Shown here in pieces: positions 54,166 to 64,000 of a stretch of 64,000 nucleotides of DNA. The translations under genes were made by a program, and so were the position numbers. The notes beneath the pieces were generated by a model that worked only from the letters and a program-made list of their open reading frames with translations, did not search any database and had not been told where the DNA came from. The stretch's first letter is position 1. Each line of letters opens with the position of its first letter. Source of the stretch: Babesia bovis T2Bo (Eukaryota; Apicomplexa; Aconoidasida; Piroplasmida; Babesiidae); contig NC_010575.1 of NCBI RefSeq assembly GCF_000165395.2, positions 357,001-421,000 on the forward strand. The letters run 5' to 3'.

Positions 54166-54801
54166 ATGACGGAGCCCTTGAGGGATAATTCTGCTTTCTC
54201 GGCTTCGGTTCTACGTTTGCAAAATCGTTTGGCATTTTTTCAACGTGGCCGTCAGGCGATCTTGGATTATATATCTACACACATTGTGTTACGATGGATA
54301 TATTTTGTGATTCTTTTCTACGTATTTTGGTACCGCGTCATTGCTTACGCTAGTCATTTTGTTATCGCATATATGTACGCAGTTTATGCGCTTAATTCTG
54401 TGATTCGTTTCTTAACACCATTGGATTTTCAGGATCTTTGTGCAGCTCACGAGGCTGCTCATGGTGGTACTATATTACCCTCTAGTGAGGGTAATCGTAC
54501 TGAAATAACTCTTGAGAAGATGCGTCATCCGGATACAGTTTATGAATTTAGGCCATTTTTGCGTGATATGAACGAGTTCACATTTTGGCTATGTTTGGTC
54601 CGGGCAACATACGTTGCTTTGTTTTGTATGTTATTTGACGCATTGGACGTTCCAGTATTTTGGCCATTATTGGTTGTTTATTTCGTTGGTCTGTTTGCTC
54701 TTACTATGCGTGAGCAGTTGGAGAACATGATTAAATATAAGTATGTTCCCTTTAACATTGGTAAGCGTACCTATGGTTCGATAACTCGTCAAGCCAGGTA
54801 G
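54166..54801 (+). CDS. RER1: RER1, retrieval receptor of the early secretory pathway
   Basis: Single exon, 211 residues. Four TM segments in the RER1 arrangement, with the family blocks VLRWIYFVILFYVFWYRV, ALNSVIRFLTPLD, EFRPFLRDMNEFTFWL, FDALDVPVFWPLLVVYFVGL and the C-terminal MREQLENMIKYKYVPFNIGKR, where KYVPF-x-x-GK-x-x-Y is the signature. RER1 returns membrane proteins from the cis-Golgi to the ER in COPI vesicles. Start at ATG 54166; a longer polar N-terminus than in yeast or human. Firm call. Confidence 0.95.
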   Translation: MTEPLRDNSAFSASVLRLQNRLAFFQRGRQAILDYISTHIVLRWIYFVILFYVFWYRVIAYASHFVIAYMYAVYALNSVIRFLTPLDFQDLCAAHEAAHGGTILPSSEGNRTEITLEKMRHPDTVYEFRPFLRDMNEFTFWLCLVRATYVALFCMLFDALDVPVFWPLLVVYFVGLFALTMREQLENMIKYKYVPFNIGKRTYGSITRQAR

Positions 54802-55089
54802 TTCTGTAGCTTCTATAAAAACAAATCGGCTTTATACCGTTGAGCACATAAAATATGTGTTGCGGCATCAACAGTCTTCCTTAATGACTATTGTTAATTT
54901 TACCCAATTGGTAGTTTGCATTATGAATTATACAGCAGAATACCTAGCTACTGTATCGTGTAAGTAAGTAATTCTGCGTTATAATAGTGATGACCATATT
55001 CTGAAGACTATTCAAAAATCTATAGCTGGGCATGTTTCATCAGTTTTCCCATAGGGCATATATTGATAACTGCTCAGATCAATAACAAA

Positions 55090-58000
55090 TTAAGGGGCAT
55101 TTTTGTCACCTATGCAGCGCATAAGAAGTCTGGCATAGTGCGCTACTGATGCATTGCTATCGGCATTGGACAACTGTCGTTCCAATGACTTGACCATGGT
55201 TGACCAATGCTTAATGCACAGTTCATCAGGTTTGAACATATGGCCATAGAAGTATTCCTGCAGACTTGACACTTCGCCTCCCGCGAGCCATACAGCTACT
55301 CTGAAGGTCCGGAAGAATTCCTGGTTTGAGCATAGGTTTAGCATGTTTGACCTTGATATTGCGTAGAAGAACTCCCTTGCCATTGTGAATGTATATGGCC
55401 CTAACGAGTCACAATGCTGTACGTTAAATGCCGCTACATTTGGATCATTGTGACTAATTAAATCGTGATGTAACAGCTCGTCACTAGATAATTTCGATGT
55501 AGAGTGTGACGGTAGCAATTTCAGATTTTTGTACAACAGCTCAAACTCATGCTGGGTATCAACCATGATGCAGTTATTATGTAGTAGAATACAGCATGCC
55601 ACGTACTCTTGCGATATTTCAAGTAATGTAACCAGTTCCTTTAGTGTAATCACATCCCTTTGATGTCGTTCAGTTAGCCTGGATTCTATGGTACCATCCT
55701 GTGATTCCACTTCTGGGAAGATATCACGCCTTATTTTAGGTGACAGTTTTGCCAACGCCTGTGCTAATGACGTTACCTGTTCATTGGGCATTGCCTCGTA
55801 ATTGACCGTTACTTCACGAAGTACTAAATAGAGTCGTCTCATTTGCGTCAGTAGCGCCCTGAAGTACTCCACTGGCCTGGATAAACTCAATACCATGTTA
55901 ATATTGAATTTGGGGCCCACGATAAATTCATTTTTACGTGGTATTTGATCCGATGGTGTGAATGGTATCGGGCCATTATTTACTGCTACGTATGATCCAC
56001 AAGAAAACATTGGTGAGCTTACAAACATACGTTCCAACCACAACGGTTCTATCATATCAGCAATCAGGCTGAGTGCTCCATCTACAGCAGCAGATGTGAT
56101 TCCAGTACTAATCCTGTTAAATCTATACATCCTAGGTTCGTCGAACACCACGAATTTGCACCAAGGACTGCATATCGGGGTGGTGGGATTGCCTTTATCG
56201 TTGATTGCATAAGCTCCTGGTGCTGTCCACCTAAACAGCCCGGAGCTTATACCTATTGATGACAGAAGAAGGTTATTACCATCGCTTGGGTGTACTAGCC
56301 AAGATTCCAGTAGGTTATCCGGTTTACTTAAGTATATATTCCAGCATGCTTTCAACACTTCTTCTGGTGTATACAGCCAGCACAGGTAGTACAATCCGTA
56401 TGCCACCAATTCCCTATTTGACTCTTCATTTATAGTTTTTACGTCATTTCTCTCTGCGAAGATATCTACGAATTGATTAGTACGTTCTAATGCTTCTTGT
56501 GTTCGTGGTGACTTCAGTTCAACTTGCTCCAGGAACAATGACGGTGGATCTATGCATTTAAGGGTTTTTCTTGGTTGTTCCAATAGTGATTCAATTACAT
56601 TCTTCAGGTTAGATCTCCTAAATTTATACACTTTCTGAGTTGTTACAATAACAAGATCCCAATTCACTTCTATCCTATCCACGTCACTGCATGGCACTTC
56701 ATCGCTGTATACCTTTATGATATCTTCTCCTGGTGACATCAGCAGGCAGAATTCATCGAACCACTCTACAGGGCGTATGTTAGAGTTAATGAACTTAGAT
56801 CGCTTGGTATCTGACATCTGTCCTCTGTTATGATACCATAGTTCCTCTGATATGGACTGCGGCGAGTCTCCGCTGGGTTCGCATAACGATACTGTTTCCG
56901 GGGTGAAAACAGTGACTTTCACGACTATTAGGTTACTATTCTTAGGATAGAATTCTGCTGCCATGAACAGATCATTGATGTAGAAATACTTCTTCTTTGT
57001 TGCGAATGTCCCAAACTCTGTTTCCGAGAATCGGTCGCGGAAGAACCTTCCGAGATAATTTTGACTAGTAATAGAACTCATCCGTCTTATTGGTGATGAT
57101 CCCATTGCGCTGAACCCCTTGACTACCAGCGATAGCCTTTTCGCCTCATCGGCTACGAATCCTACATATATACGTGTACCTACGTTGTCCACCACTACTA
57201 TATCCACTCCTTCAACTCTGCCGTTCGGCGCTGGGAATACATCTACTGCTTTGAAGTCCATTGTTGAGCCGACATACATTGTATATCCTGCTTTAACCAA
57301 TTGGTTTAACATATCTCCTTGGCGAAGGCAGTAGAACGTCATGTTATATGGTACTAAGGGTCCGTAATTAGTCACCGCGTTAATGAATGAGTCGAATCTG
57401 CTTGTATCCTGTATTCTGAAGACACATAGATCACCGCTATCATGGCACAGCATTGCCAGTATCCAGCGTTCTTCATCTATCGATATTCGCGGGTCAGCAG
57501 ACGCGAGCACTCCAAACCAGGACCTGTTCCATGAATTCACAATTCTAACGCTAGTACGGCACACTCGCTTGATACATGATGTTGACCTTACGCACTTACA
57601 GCAATCTGTTTCGGCAGTATCAAAAAATGCAGATCGTTCTAGTGACAGATGTAAAGCTCGCCATTCAACTGGTGGCCAGTACGCTGTTCCCATAGATGGG
57701 CATGTTTTCGCGAGGTCATTTAGGCAATTGAACCCATAATCCCACCAATTGGGTTCAATATCACTTGACGCACCTTCCACTACTGGTGTTTCTACTGCAT
57801 ATCCGCTTGGCACCGTACCGTGTAGTCTGTATACCCTATCATTACTGAGCGCATTAAGCAGCATTTTACATCCTTTAGCAGCCGCTGATATAATCTTACC
57901 AAGGAACGACTTATCTATGGTATCTACTGAACCCAGCTGATACTGGAACTCGTACAATTGGCAATTGGCGCACAGTAGGAAGATGCGCCCTGAAGCGTTA

Positions 58001-59487
58001 TGGCACAAAATATCACGTACATCAAGACCTGTGTTCATTTCGCGATATATCACTCCTAACCGTATATCACTTTCACTTTCGTGTACTACGGCGATAATGA
58101 ATTCCGTGACAGTCGCTATGAACAATGCTTTTCCTGTGTATACATGCGATAGATAATTATCACTTGACTTGTCCGTCGCTTCACGTTTTTCCAATTCGCC
58201 AGTTAGACTATATCTTTCGAGTTCAATATCACGTAGTGTTATCATATCTATACACTGTAACTGTGATGGCAGCCTGAAATGATGTACTTTATGTTCCCCC
58301 GATAGCTTGTGTAATGCCAGGGCATGTATCGTTTTATTATTTGATACAGACTTGTCGTACCTGGCCATTAATCCCATATTGGTTATAACACGCAGTGACC
58401 CTCCGGTATCACTTATCAGGTAGGGTAACGCAATTGCTGCGTGCATTGGACATACCGCTTCTAGATGTTCCAACGTTTTGTTTGTTTCCTTGTTTCTTTG
58501 TTCATTTTCAGTATTTGGGATGCCACTGACTTGCGATTTACGGGAGAAATTCACTTGACTTAAAGTCCAGTCTCCTAGGGTAGCATCGTTACCCGGTGCG
58601 GCAGGGTCCTTGAACGAGCTAAACGCATCGCTGTATCCTTGTTCATCAGTATTAGTGACGGGCCCAGTAGCCCTACTAGAATTACTGGACACAAAGTTAT
58701 TCGATTGGTTGTATCCAGGCATGAATTGCCTCATAGGTGCTTGAGAAGCCCTTGGCATATATTGTGCTCCCGGCCACTCCCTAGCACTCATAAAACCACT
58801 ATTGTCATCTGATTGATAGAATGGCGTTGTATTAAGGTGCCTATGTATTGTTCCAAGTGAATAGTCATGCGGTTGCTGGGAGGCACTTTTTTTGTTGTGA
58901 CGCATGTTCCACTCGACGTATACATGAAGTGGGCATTCACATTTATTCTTTAATCTTGCTACTATAGTAATATTTCTGATATATACTGGTTGCAAGCAGT
59001 ACTCCGGAATATTTGACCTGTTTAAGCGTGTTATCCTTGATTGGTATAGTTGTCTGTGGAAATCCAATTCTAATCTACCTTCTCTATTCAGGTATTTCTT
59101 TGCTTCATAGCGCATAGCGCTATTTTTGTTTATCAAGAGACATGATATACGATCCACTACATCCAGATTCTTTAAGGATACTGCATTAGTGTTGTTTGCC
59201 AACCACTCACGATTATGTGATAGCTGTATGCTAGCTACCGTTTCTCGCAATCTCTGTGCCTCTACATGTACGTTCTTTTCGTCTATACGGTCAGATGGCA
59301 CAACTCGGTTCGAGAAGTTACGGGTTTCTGTGTTGACAGCACTCGAGTTCATAGGGTCAGCCCATAAACTTGAAACTGCGGAAACACCAGCACTAAATGT
59401 GCTGGTGTTTCGTCTCTTGTTTTCGTTATTATCTTCCCATTTGAATAATACTTCCTCGGGTGTTCGCTTGGGTTGATTTCCTTCCAT
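55090..59487 (-). CDS. NUP155: Nup155/Nup170-like inner-ring nucleoporin
   Basis: Single exon, 1465 residues. The N-terminal ~900 residues are beta-rich with the Nup155 propeller features: LGVIYREMNTGLDVRDILCH, NASGRIFLLCANCQLYEFQY, NDRVYRLHG, VVVDNVGTRIYVGF and TTQKVYKFRRSNL. The C-terminal half is an alpha-solenoid. The 'ASGRIF..+..LYE..Y' block is the family hallmark. The N-terminal 250 residues are polar and Ser/Asn-rich. Family knowledge: Nup155 anchors the inner ring of the nuclear pore to the membrane and to Nup93/Nup35. The codons for residues 26-35 contain a perfect 12-bp inverted repeat (59382..59410). Call is by pattern; an alternative large beta-propeller/solenoid scaffold is less likely. 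Confidence 0.75.
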   Translation of the reverse strand: MEGNQPKRTPEEVLFKWEDNNENKRRNTSTFSAGVSAVSSLWADPMNSSAVNTETRNFSNRVVPSDRIDEKNVHVEAQRLRETVASIQLSHNREWLANNTNAVSLKNLDVVDRISCLLINKNSAMRYEAKKYLNREGRLELDFHRQLYQSRITRLNRSNIPEYCLQPVYIRNITIVARLKNKCECPLHVYVEWNMRHNKKSASQQPHDYSLGTIHRHLNTTPFYQSDDNSGFMSAREWPGAQYMPRASQAPMRQFMPGYNQSNNFVSSNSSRATGPVTNTDEQGYSDAFSSFKDPAAPGNDATLGDWTLSQVNFSRKSQVSGIPNTENEQRNKETNKTLEHLEAVCPMHAAIALPYLISDTGGSLRVITNMGLMARYDKSVSNNKTIHALALHKLSGEHKVHHFRLPSQLQCIDMITLRDIELERYSLTGELEKREATDKSSDNYLSHVYTGKALFIATVTEFIIAVVHESESDIRLGVIYREMNTGLDVRDILCHNASGRIFLLCANCQLYEFQYQLGSVDTIDKSFLGKIISAAAKGCKMLLNALSNDRVYRLHGTVPSGYAVETPVVEGASSDIEPNWWDYGFNCLNDLAKTCPSMGTAYWPPVEWRALHLSLERSAFFDTAETDCCKCVRSTSCIKRVCRTSVRIVNSWNRSWFGVLASADPRISIDEERWILAMLCHDSGDLCVFRIQDTSRFDSFINAVTNYGPLVPYNMTFYCLRQGDMLNQLVKAGYTMYVGSTMDFKAVDVFPAPNGRVEGVDIVVVDNVGTRIYVGFVADEAKRLSLVVKGFSAMGSSPIRRMSSITSQNYLGRFFRDRFSETEFGTFATKKKYFYINDLFMAAEFYPKNSNLIVVKVTVFTPETVSLCEPSGDSPQSISEELWYHNRGQMSDTKRSKFINSNIRPVEWFDEFCLLMSPGEDIIKVYSDEVPCSDVDRIEVNWDLVIVTTQKVYKFRRSNLKNVIESLLEQPRKTLKCIDPPSLFLEQVELKSPRTQEALERTNQFVDIFAERNDVKTINEESNRELVAYGLYYLCWLYTPEEVLKACWNIYLSKPDNLLESWLVHPSDGNNLLLSSIGISSGLFRWTAPGAYAINDKGNPTTPICSPWCKFVVFDEPRMYRFNRISTGITSAAVDGALSLIADMIEPLWLERMFVSSPMFSCGSYVAVNNGPIPFTPSDQIPRKNEFIVGPKFNINMVLSLSRPVEYFRALLTQMRRLYLVLREVTVNYEAMPNEQVTSLAQALAKLSPKIRRDIFPEVESQDGTIESRLTERHQRDVITLKELVTLLEISQEYVACCILLHNNCIMVDTQHEFELLYKNLKLLPSHSTSKLSSDELLHHDLISHNDPNVAAFNVQHCDSLGPYTFTMAREFFYAISRSNMLNLCSNQEFFRTFRVAVWLAGGEVSSLQEYFYGHMFKPDELCIKHWSTMVKSLERQLSNADSNASVAHYARLLMRCIGDKNAP

Positions 59488-60114
59488 GGTTAATGAAAAT
59501 TACACACCTAATAAGAACCAGTAGAAAATTCCATTGATAAAATTATATCCAAAAAACACCACCGCCATGCAAGTATAAAATCAATCAAATGTCACTACGC
59601 TAATCATAGTTGTATTACAAGTGAGGCGATGTTATGATACCGCAGCCTGTCCACAACACATCCGTGTTTTTAGTAATTTATAATATTCAGTGGCACAATT
59701 CTCTTATGTTTTACTGTACTATTTTGTTAATCCTTGCTAAACTGAATTGTACCAAATCAATGCTATACTACAGACTTCATTGTCTTATTTCTATACCTGA
59801 GGACTATAGTTATCTTCTAGTTTTATTGATTTTTTTGTCTCCTAATAATATACTTTAATGGGTACTTCGGTGGAAAATATTGCACATCTCACTGGTCAGT
59901 CACACCACAGTTTTAATTTAGCCAATATTAAAACATTGATAGAACACTATACACATGCTAAATAGATACTACGAATATTAACACACAATGTGGAATGTCT
60001 ACTTTATGGAATCTTGCCTTAGCTGAGTAAATAACCATTGTAATTGTCTTGATGATGTGCGTCTAACATAAACCGCTTTATTAAATAACTTATATCAATT
60101 GTCTTCATTATACA
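59488..60114. other. Divergent intergenic region, no gene seen
   Basis: About 625 AT-rich bases between the Nup155 start (-) and the cullin first exon (+); both promoters should be here. No further genes seen. Confidence 0.4.
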
Positions 60115-62719
60115 ATGGAGCTTGTGAGGGCTAAACAGAGGAAGCCGGTAGAATTCCGAATTACAATCCGTAGGTCTAATCCATTGTGCCGTACTACTGC
60201 GTTATGAGCTTAGTTACAATGTGACTATTTGATGGTTAATGATTTATGTGTTAATGTAGCTACTCCATTATGTATCCTGTTTTCTTTACATTACTATGTG
60301 TTATTGTTATATGATGATACTATGAACTTTATTAAGCCATTAGTACCCTTTAATTGATGTTTCAGGTAATGAGGACGCTTATGCTCCAGAGATGGATAAT
60401 TATGTAGAGCATATGAAGGGTTTTGTTCAATCAGTTTTGACTGGCAACTCGTCAGCTCCATACAACAAGTTGATGATGATGGAGTATGTCAATGAGACGA
60501 TACACAGGAACCAGGGATTGGCGTTGAGCACTCAGCTAGATGAATACTTTAGATCCACTATAGCATCCATGATTAACCAGGCTGATGATAGCAATGACTC
60601 TTTAGGACAATTTGGTACGGACATCATGAAGCGTAACGAGCAGGTTTTCAACCATATTGAACTTTGTTGGTGTCGACTAAGATCGGCTCTAAGTGAGCTA
60701 ATTCAGGTATTTTCTCAACTACAATCTGTTAATACTCCTGGATTTTCAATATGGTAATTAATTGTATTGCTTTTAACTTAGATTTAGGAACAACGCCATG
60801 GAATATTTCAAGCAACATCTTCATTCGAATCCTCAAATGAAGGATCGATTGACTGTTGCATTGCTTGACATGATTTCGAAGTACCGAGATGGCTTTGATG
60901 TTATCTTTTGCCAGCTTCGTAATATAGTTGAGATGTATACATTTGTTGGTGGTTATGAAAAGTTGGAGGAGCGTGTGATATCTGAGACTCGTGAATATTA
61001 TCGTCAGTTTTCTTCTCAGGTGTCATCATTGCATTCCGTGAAGGGATCATATATCGTCATTCAGAACAAGATATTGCGTGAGGTGTGTTTGTTGTTAAAT
61101 TTGTTCATGTTATCCAGGAGGAAGCCTGTAACAAGTACCTTCTAAAGGAGACTGTCGACAAGGTAATGTCCACTGTCAGGATCCAGCTTTTGCAACTCAC
61201 TGCTGACCGTTTGATGGATCGTCAGGTTCTCGAGGATTTGATAACCACGGTTGATACATCTCACATGCGTGTTCTAGTGTCACTCTATGCTGACACTGAT
61301 TGGTTATCTAATCTCCACGATGCTTTATTTGACGCTGCTAAGAACATTGGTGATAGGATAACAACCGGTTTCATTAACCGCTTGAGGCAAGAACCTGTGT
61401 CATCCTCTGGGAGGCTATGCTCCGACTATATTAAGGAACTCTATGGCCTCAAGACTAGGGTTGACACTACTATCAAGGATACTCTCGGTTCTAATGTCGA
61501 TATAAAATCAAAGGAGCACATTCTATGGCAGCGTATCCTTAATACGACTGAGTCCTATATGGAGCCCATTACTATGGCATTGGCATCATATGCTGATAAT
61601 ATATGTGCTGACACAAGCTTGGATAAGTTTGTTAGTGTAGATCATGGCATTTCGTTTATAATGAAGTTATTCCGTGCATTATCTGGGAAGTCTAGGTTTG
61701 AGGTTCACTTTAGGTCACTTGTTTCATCTCGTTTATGGTATCACCAGAAGCTTTCTCAGTGTCATGAAGTGCTGGTATCTAATCTTCGTGAGGAGTGTGG
61801 TGCTAGCTATGTATCCAAGATGGATGTTATATTCAATGACTATAAGAACTCATGTAAATTTGCTGCTGAATTCACCCAACGAAAGAGGAATCTGGCTTTA
61901 GATCATGGATCTATCGGTTTCAATTTTACATGTTTGTTGTTATCTAAGGAATCCTGTATTCGTAACTCTCAGCGTGCTATACCAGATACCTCGAGGATGA
62001 ACTCTTTGGAGGCTATATCACCTATGGATCTCGACAATACGTTACCAGTAGACCCTCAGATAAATGCGGTGAAACAAATGCAGCAATGCTTTATAGATTT
62101 CTACGCTGAGAAGTATAAAAACAGATCACTATCAATTTTAACTGACCTCGGCTCTGCGGTATTGACTATGGACTTAAACGGTCGTTCGTATGACCTTTCC
62201 TTATCACTATATCAGGCTTATACACTACTCTCACTGAATGGTGATGGATGCACTACCCTTGGCCACATAAGGGCACTAATGGGTACCGACTATGATGACG
62301 ATGTCATGAGGCGTCATTTATTAAAAATGGCTGATGGTACTAACCCATTGTTAACCTTTACGGTATCGGGTCTAACATTTGATACATGTTCGGATACCGA
62401 TTCCTTTTGTGTGCATCCGCATTTTACTGCCGATACTCGTGAGCTAAACTTCCGTTATCGTGAGGAGTCAGTAGTTCAGCCTGATAAGGGTGAAGTGGAC
62501 ACCCATTCATTGGAGGACCCAACTCCGGTTGTTGAGGCTACTATAGTACGTCACCTCAAGACCCACCTCACGGACTCTTCCACTAACGTCTTCAGGGCCT
62601 GCGTTACCAAGATAAGCGGTCTAGACCGCTTTGAGTTCAACAAGATACTGAATTCTCTTGCTGAGCGTGACTTTGTGAGTATCGACACGAAGTTGGACAC
62701 CATATCGTATATACCGTAG
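60115..62719 (+). CDS. Cullin, CUL4-like ubiquitin ligase scaffold
   Basis: Four exons: 60115..60169, 60366..60753, 60788..61082, 61118..62719; introns 196, 34 and 35 nt; 779 residues. The first exon is short (MELVRAKQRKPVEFRITI) and joins with a phase-1 GTAGGT donor. Cullin-repeat text includes SIWNNAMEYFKQHL, with SIW completed by the second intron. The cullin-homology core has FEVHFRSLVSSRL, LVSNLREECGASYVSKMD and YDLSLSLYQAYTLLSLNG. The winged-helix C-terminus has IVRHLK (Lys 727, neddylation position) and ends ERDFVSIDTKLDTISYIP, close to the usual ERDYL..D....Y-x-Y/P. The SIW box and ECGA-x-x-x-SK favour CUL4-like. Cullins scaffold RING-type E3 ligases. Only 29 nt separate its stop from the opposing gene. 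Confidence 0.85.
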
Positions 62720-62748
62720 GGCATTAATGACATTAACGTAATGTTCTG

Positions 62749-64000
62749 TTACATTGTGAACGGGAATGTGAATGCAGGCTCGTAATTCTGCTGTATGTGT
62801 CTTTGTAGAGCTTTTACGTAATTCGATGTAGATTTTATATCCGTTGCGGTTGCTATTAATTCTACCAACTTGTTGCGTTGTTGGCACAAAGCACGACGCT
62901 TCTGATCGATGATATTAGTAGTCCTCGATCTTGTTAATACAAAATCAGGTCGATGTCGCTTTGCTAGGTACCATCCAATTTGTTTTTCAAGCGGCATTTT
63001 AGCCAACTTAATCAACTCCATTATACTTACGGGTTCGTAGAATTGTGACAATACGGCGTAGCATGTGCTGTTATCGACTCCAGTTGGGATAACATGCCCA
63101 CTGTCCTTTAGAGATACCTTCTTGGCTCCATTGCATGTACATCTGTTTTTAGGTATCCTGTTAACTACATCCTGTGTTTTAACATTTGTGGCTTCAGGAC
63201 GGTGGCAGAGGCCGAACTTTTCTGCTATCATCCAATCATGTGATTGTTTAATCATTTCCCAGTTATTCTTTACATATATATAGCAGCATCGGCGTTCTCC
63301 GCTTTTGTACATTTGGCATGGTATGCGTGATGCTAGGAAACATCCTGTTAGATCATAGTCTTCTATTAAGTTCCCTACAAATGATGCCAATAGCCATGCA
63401 CCCTTTGTGTTTTTAAATTGCCGTACAATATTATTAACTAATGCTTTTTCCATAGCGGCATCAAATGAGTATATGTGGGACGCCCCTTCAAAATGGTCGA
63501 AGGCTGCAATATCCTCATTACAGAATCCAACAGCTAGTGTCGAGTGCATTTTGGTGAATTCGTTGAGTACACGATAGTAGAGTGAGTCATCATCTGATGA
63601 CGTACTTGAGTGCGATCCCTGTGGTGTGGCTGACGTCTCATCACCATGGTTCGAGTAATTTTGGTAGTGCGTGTTGACACTATCTGAGTTAGTGCACCTT
63701 TTGGACGTGTTACTACGCCCACTGAGAAGTTCCAGCTTGACGGAGTCCAACTTAGCAGTGGGAGTGACCATAGTTGGGTCCAATTTATCTTCTTCCTTTA
63801 TTACATATTGCGCCTTCGGTAGGACATAGGCTTTGATTTCTTCATATGTGCAGAATCCTGTCATTTCACTAACTAATTTAGCAACATCTACTTTGAGATA
63901 TTCTATTAGGTTGATGATCGATGACCTGTAACTGACTGGGCAGAGCTCTATACCTATGGACGCGAATACTGGCACTTGGTGTGCGAATAAGAAGTTAGGT
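62749..64000 (-). CDS. Unknown protein, 5' part beyond the window edge
   Basis: Open minus-strand frame with its stop at 62749..62751 that stays open to the right edge of the window, so the start is missing; the visible part is about 416 residues. No ATG near the edge is clearly the start. Features: a Ser/Asp/Thr-rich low-complexity segment (about the first third, with SSTSSDDDS), then a folded-looking C-terminal half with several Cys (GFCNEDI, RCCYIYV, CTCNG) that could bind zinc, and helical charged text near the end (RTTNIIDQKRRALCQQRN). Ends AFTFPFTM. No family recognised. Confidence 0.6.
   Translation of the reverse strand, partial: PNFLFAHQVPVFASIGIELCPVSYRSSIINLIEYLKVDVAKLVSEMTGFCTYEEIKAYVLPKAQYVIKEEDKLDPTMVTPTAKLDSVKLELLSGRSNTSKRCTNSDSVNTHYQNYSNHGDETSATPQGSHSSTSSDDDSLYYRVLNEFTKMHSTLAVGFCNEDIAAFDHFEGASHIYSFDAAMEKALVNNIVRQFKNTKGAWLLASFVGNLIEDYDLTGCFLASRIPCQMYKSGERRCCYIYVKNNWEMIKQSHDWMIAEKFGLCHRPEATNVKTQDVVNRIPKNRCTCNGAKKVSLKDSGHVIPTGVDNSTCYAVLSQFYEPVSIMELIKLAKMPLEKQIGWYLAKRHRPDFVLTRSRTTNIIDQKRRALCQQRNKLVELIATATDIKSTSNYVKALQRHIQQNYEPAFTFPFTM

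Noticed and set aside
1..64000. tRNA, rRNA, CRISPR or transposon signals
   Set aside because: I looked for T-loop words, repeated spacers, transposase motifs and terminal repeats on both strands and saw none that hold up; a covariance-model scan would be decisive.

Overview
The window looks like nuclear DNA of a piroplasmid apicomplexan, most likely a Babesia sensu stricto. The evidence is a compact genome with moderate base composition and very small spliceosomal introns (mostly 33-42 nt). There is also a set of genes that fits this lineage: an apicoplast-type IspH, a plasmepsin V/ASP5-like protease, a candidate GAPM-type inner-membrane-complex protein, a fission-type Rieske/FAD oxidoreductase, and otherwise plain eukaryotic housekeeping genes. 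No bacterial operons, insertion sequences, CRISPR arrays or convincing tRNA/rRNA genes were seen. Species assignment is inference.

Layout. 0-15 kb: an RBM39-like splicing factor (-), a multipass membrane protein (-), a candidate GAPM-like protein (+), VPS52 (-), V-ATPase subunit G (-), the NAA40-type N-acetyltransferase (+), ribosomal protein L23a (-), a PAF1-like transcription elongation factor (-) and an ER-targeted helical protein (-). 15-32.5 kb: SFT2 (+), a signal-anchor protein (+), an RCC1-repeat protein with a RanBP2 zinc finger (+), ASP5 (-), an AT-rich gap, a USP-type deubiquitinase (+), ispH (+), a DUF3228-like protein (-), a ten-exon AIFM3-like protein (+), a small secreted protein (-) and a candidate NEP1R1/Spo7-like protein (+). 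32.5-64 kb: an intronless 3541-residue VPS13 (-), a 1996-residue DDX60-like helicase (+), Rab7 (+), a one-TM protein (+), RER1 (+), a Nup155-like nucleoporin (-), a CUL4-like cullin (+) and a partial unknown gene (-) running off the right edge.

Many genes are split into exons too short to stand out as open frames. I re-joined them by hand using GT..AG borders, reading-frame phase and protein-family similarity. Several (V-ATPase G, the 107-residue secreted protein, the NEP1R1-like protein, the ASP5 C-terminus, the first cullin exon) are visible only that way. Exon coordinates are given inside each entry; the feature span runs from start codon to stop codon.

Functionally the window is mixed rather than a single system. 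Membrane traffic is well represented (VPS52, VPS13, SFT2, RER1, Rab7, V-ATPase G). So are nuclear processes (RBM39, PAF1, RCC1, Nup155, NAA40) and ubiquitin control (USP, cullin). The parasite-specific interest lies in ASP5 (processing of secreted/exported effectors in the ER/Golgi), IspH (apicoplast isoprenoid synthesis), the Rieske-FAD protein and several unknown secreted or membrane proteins.
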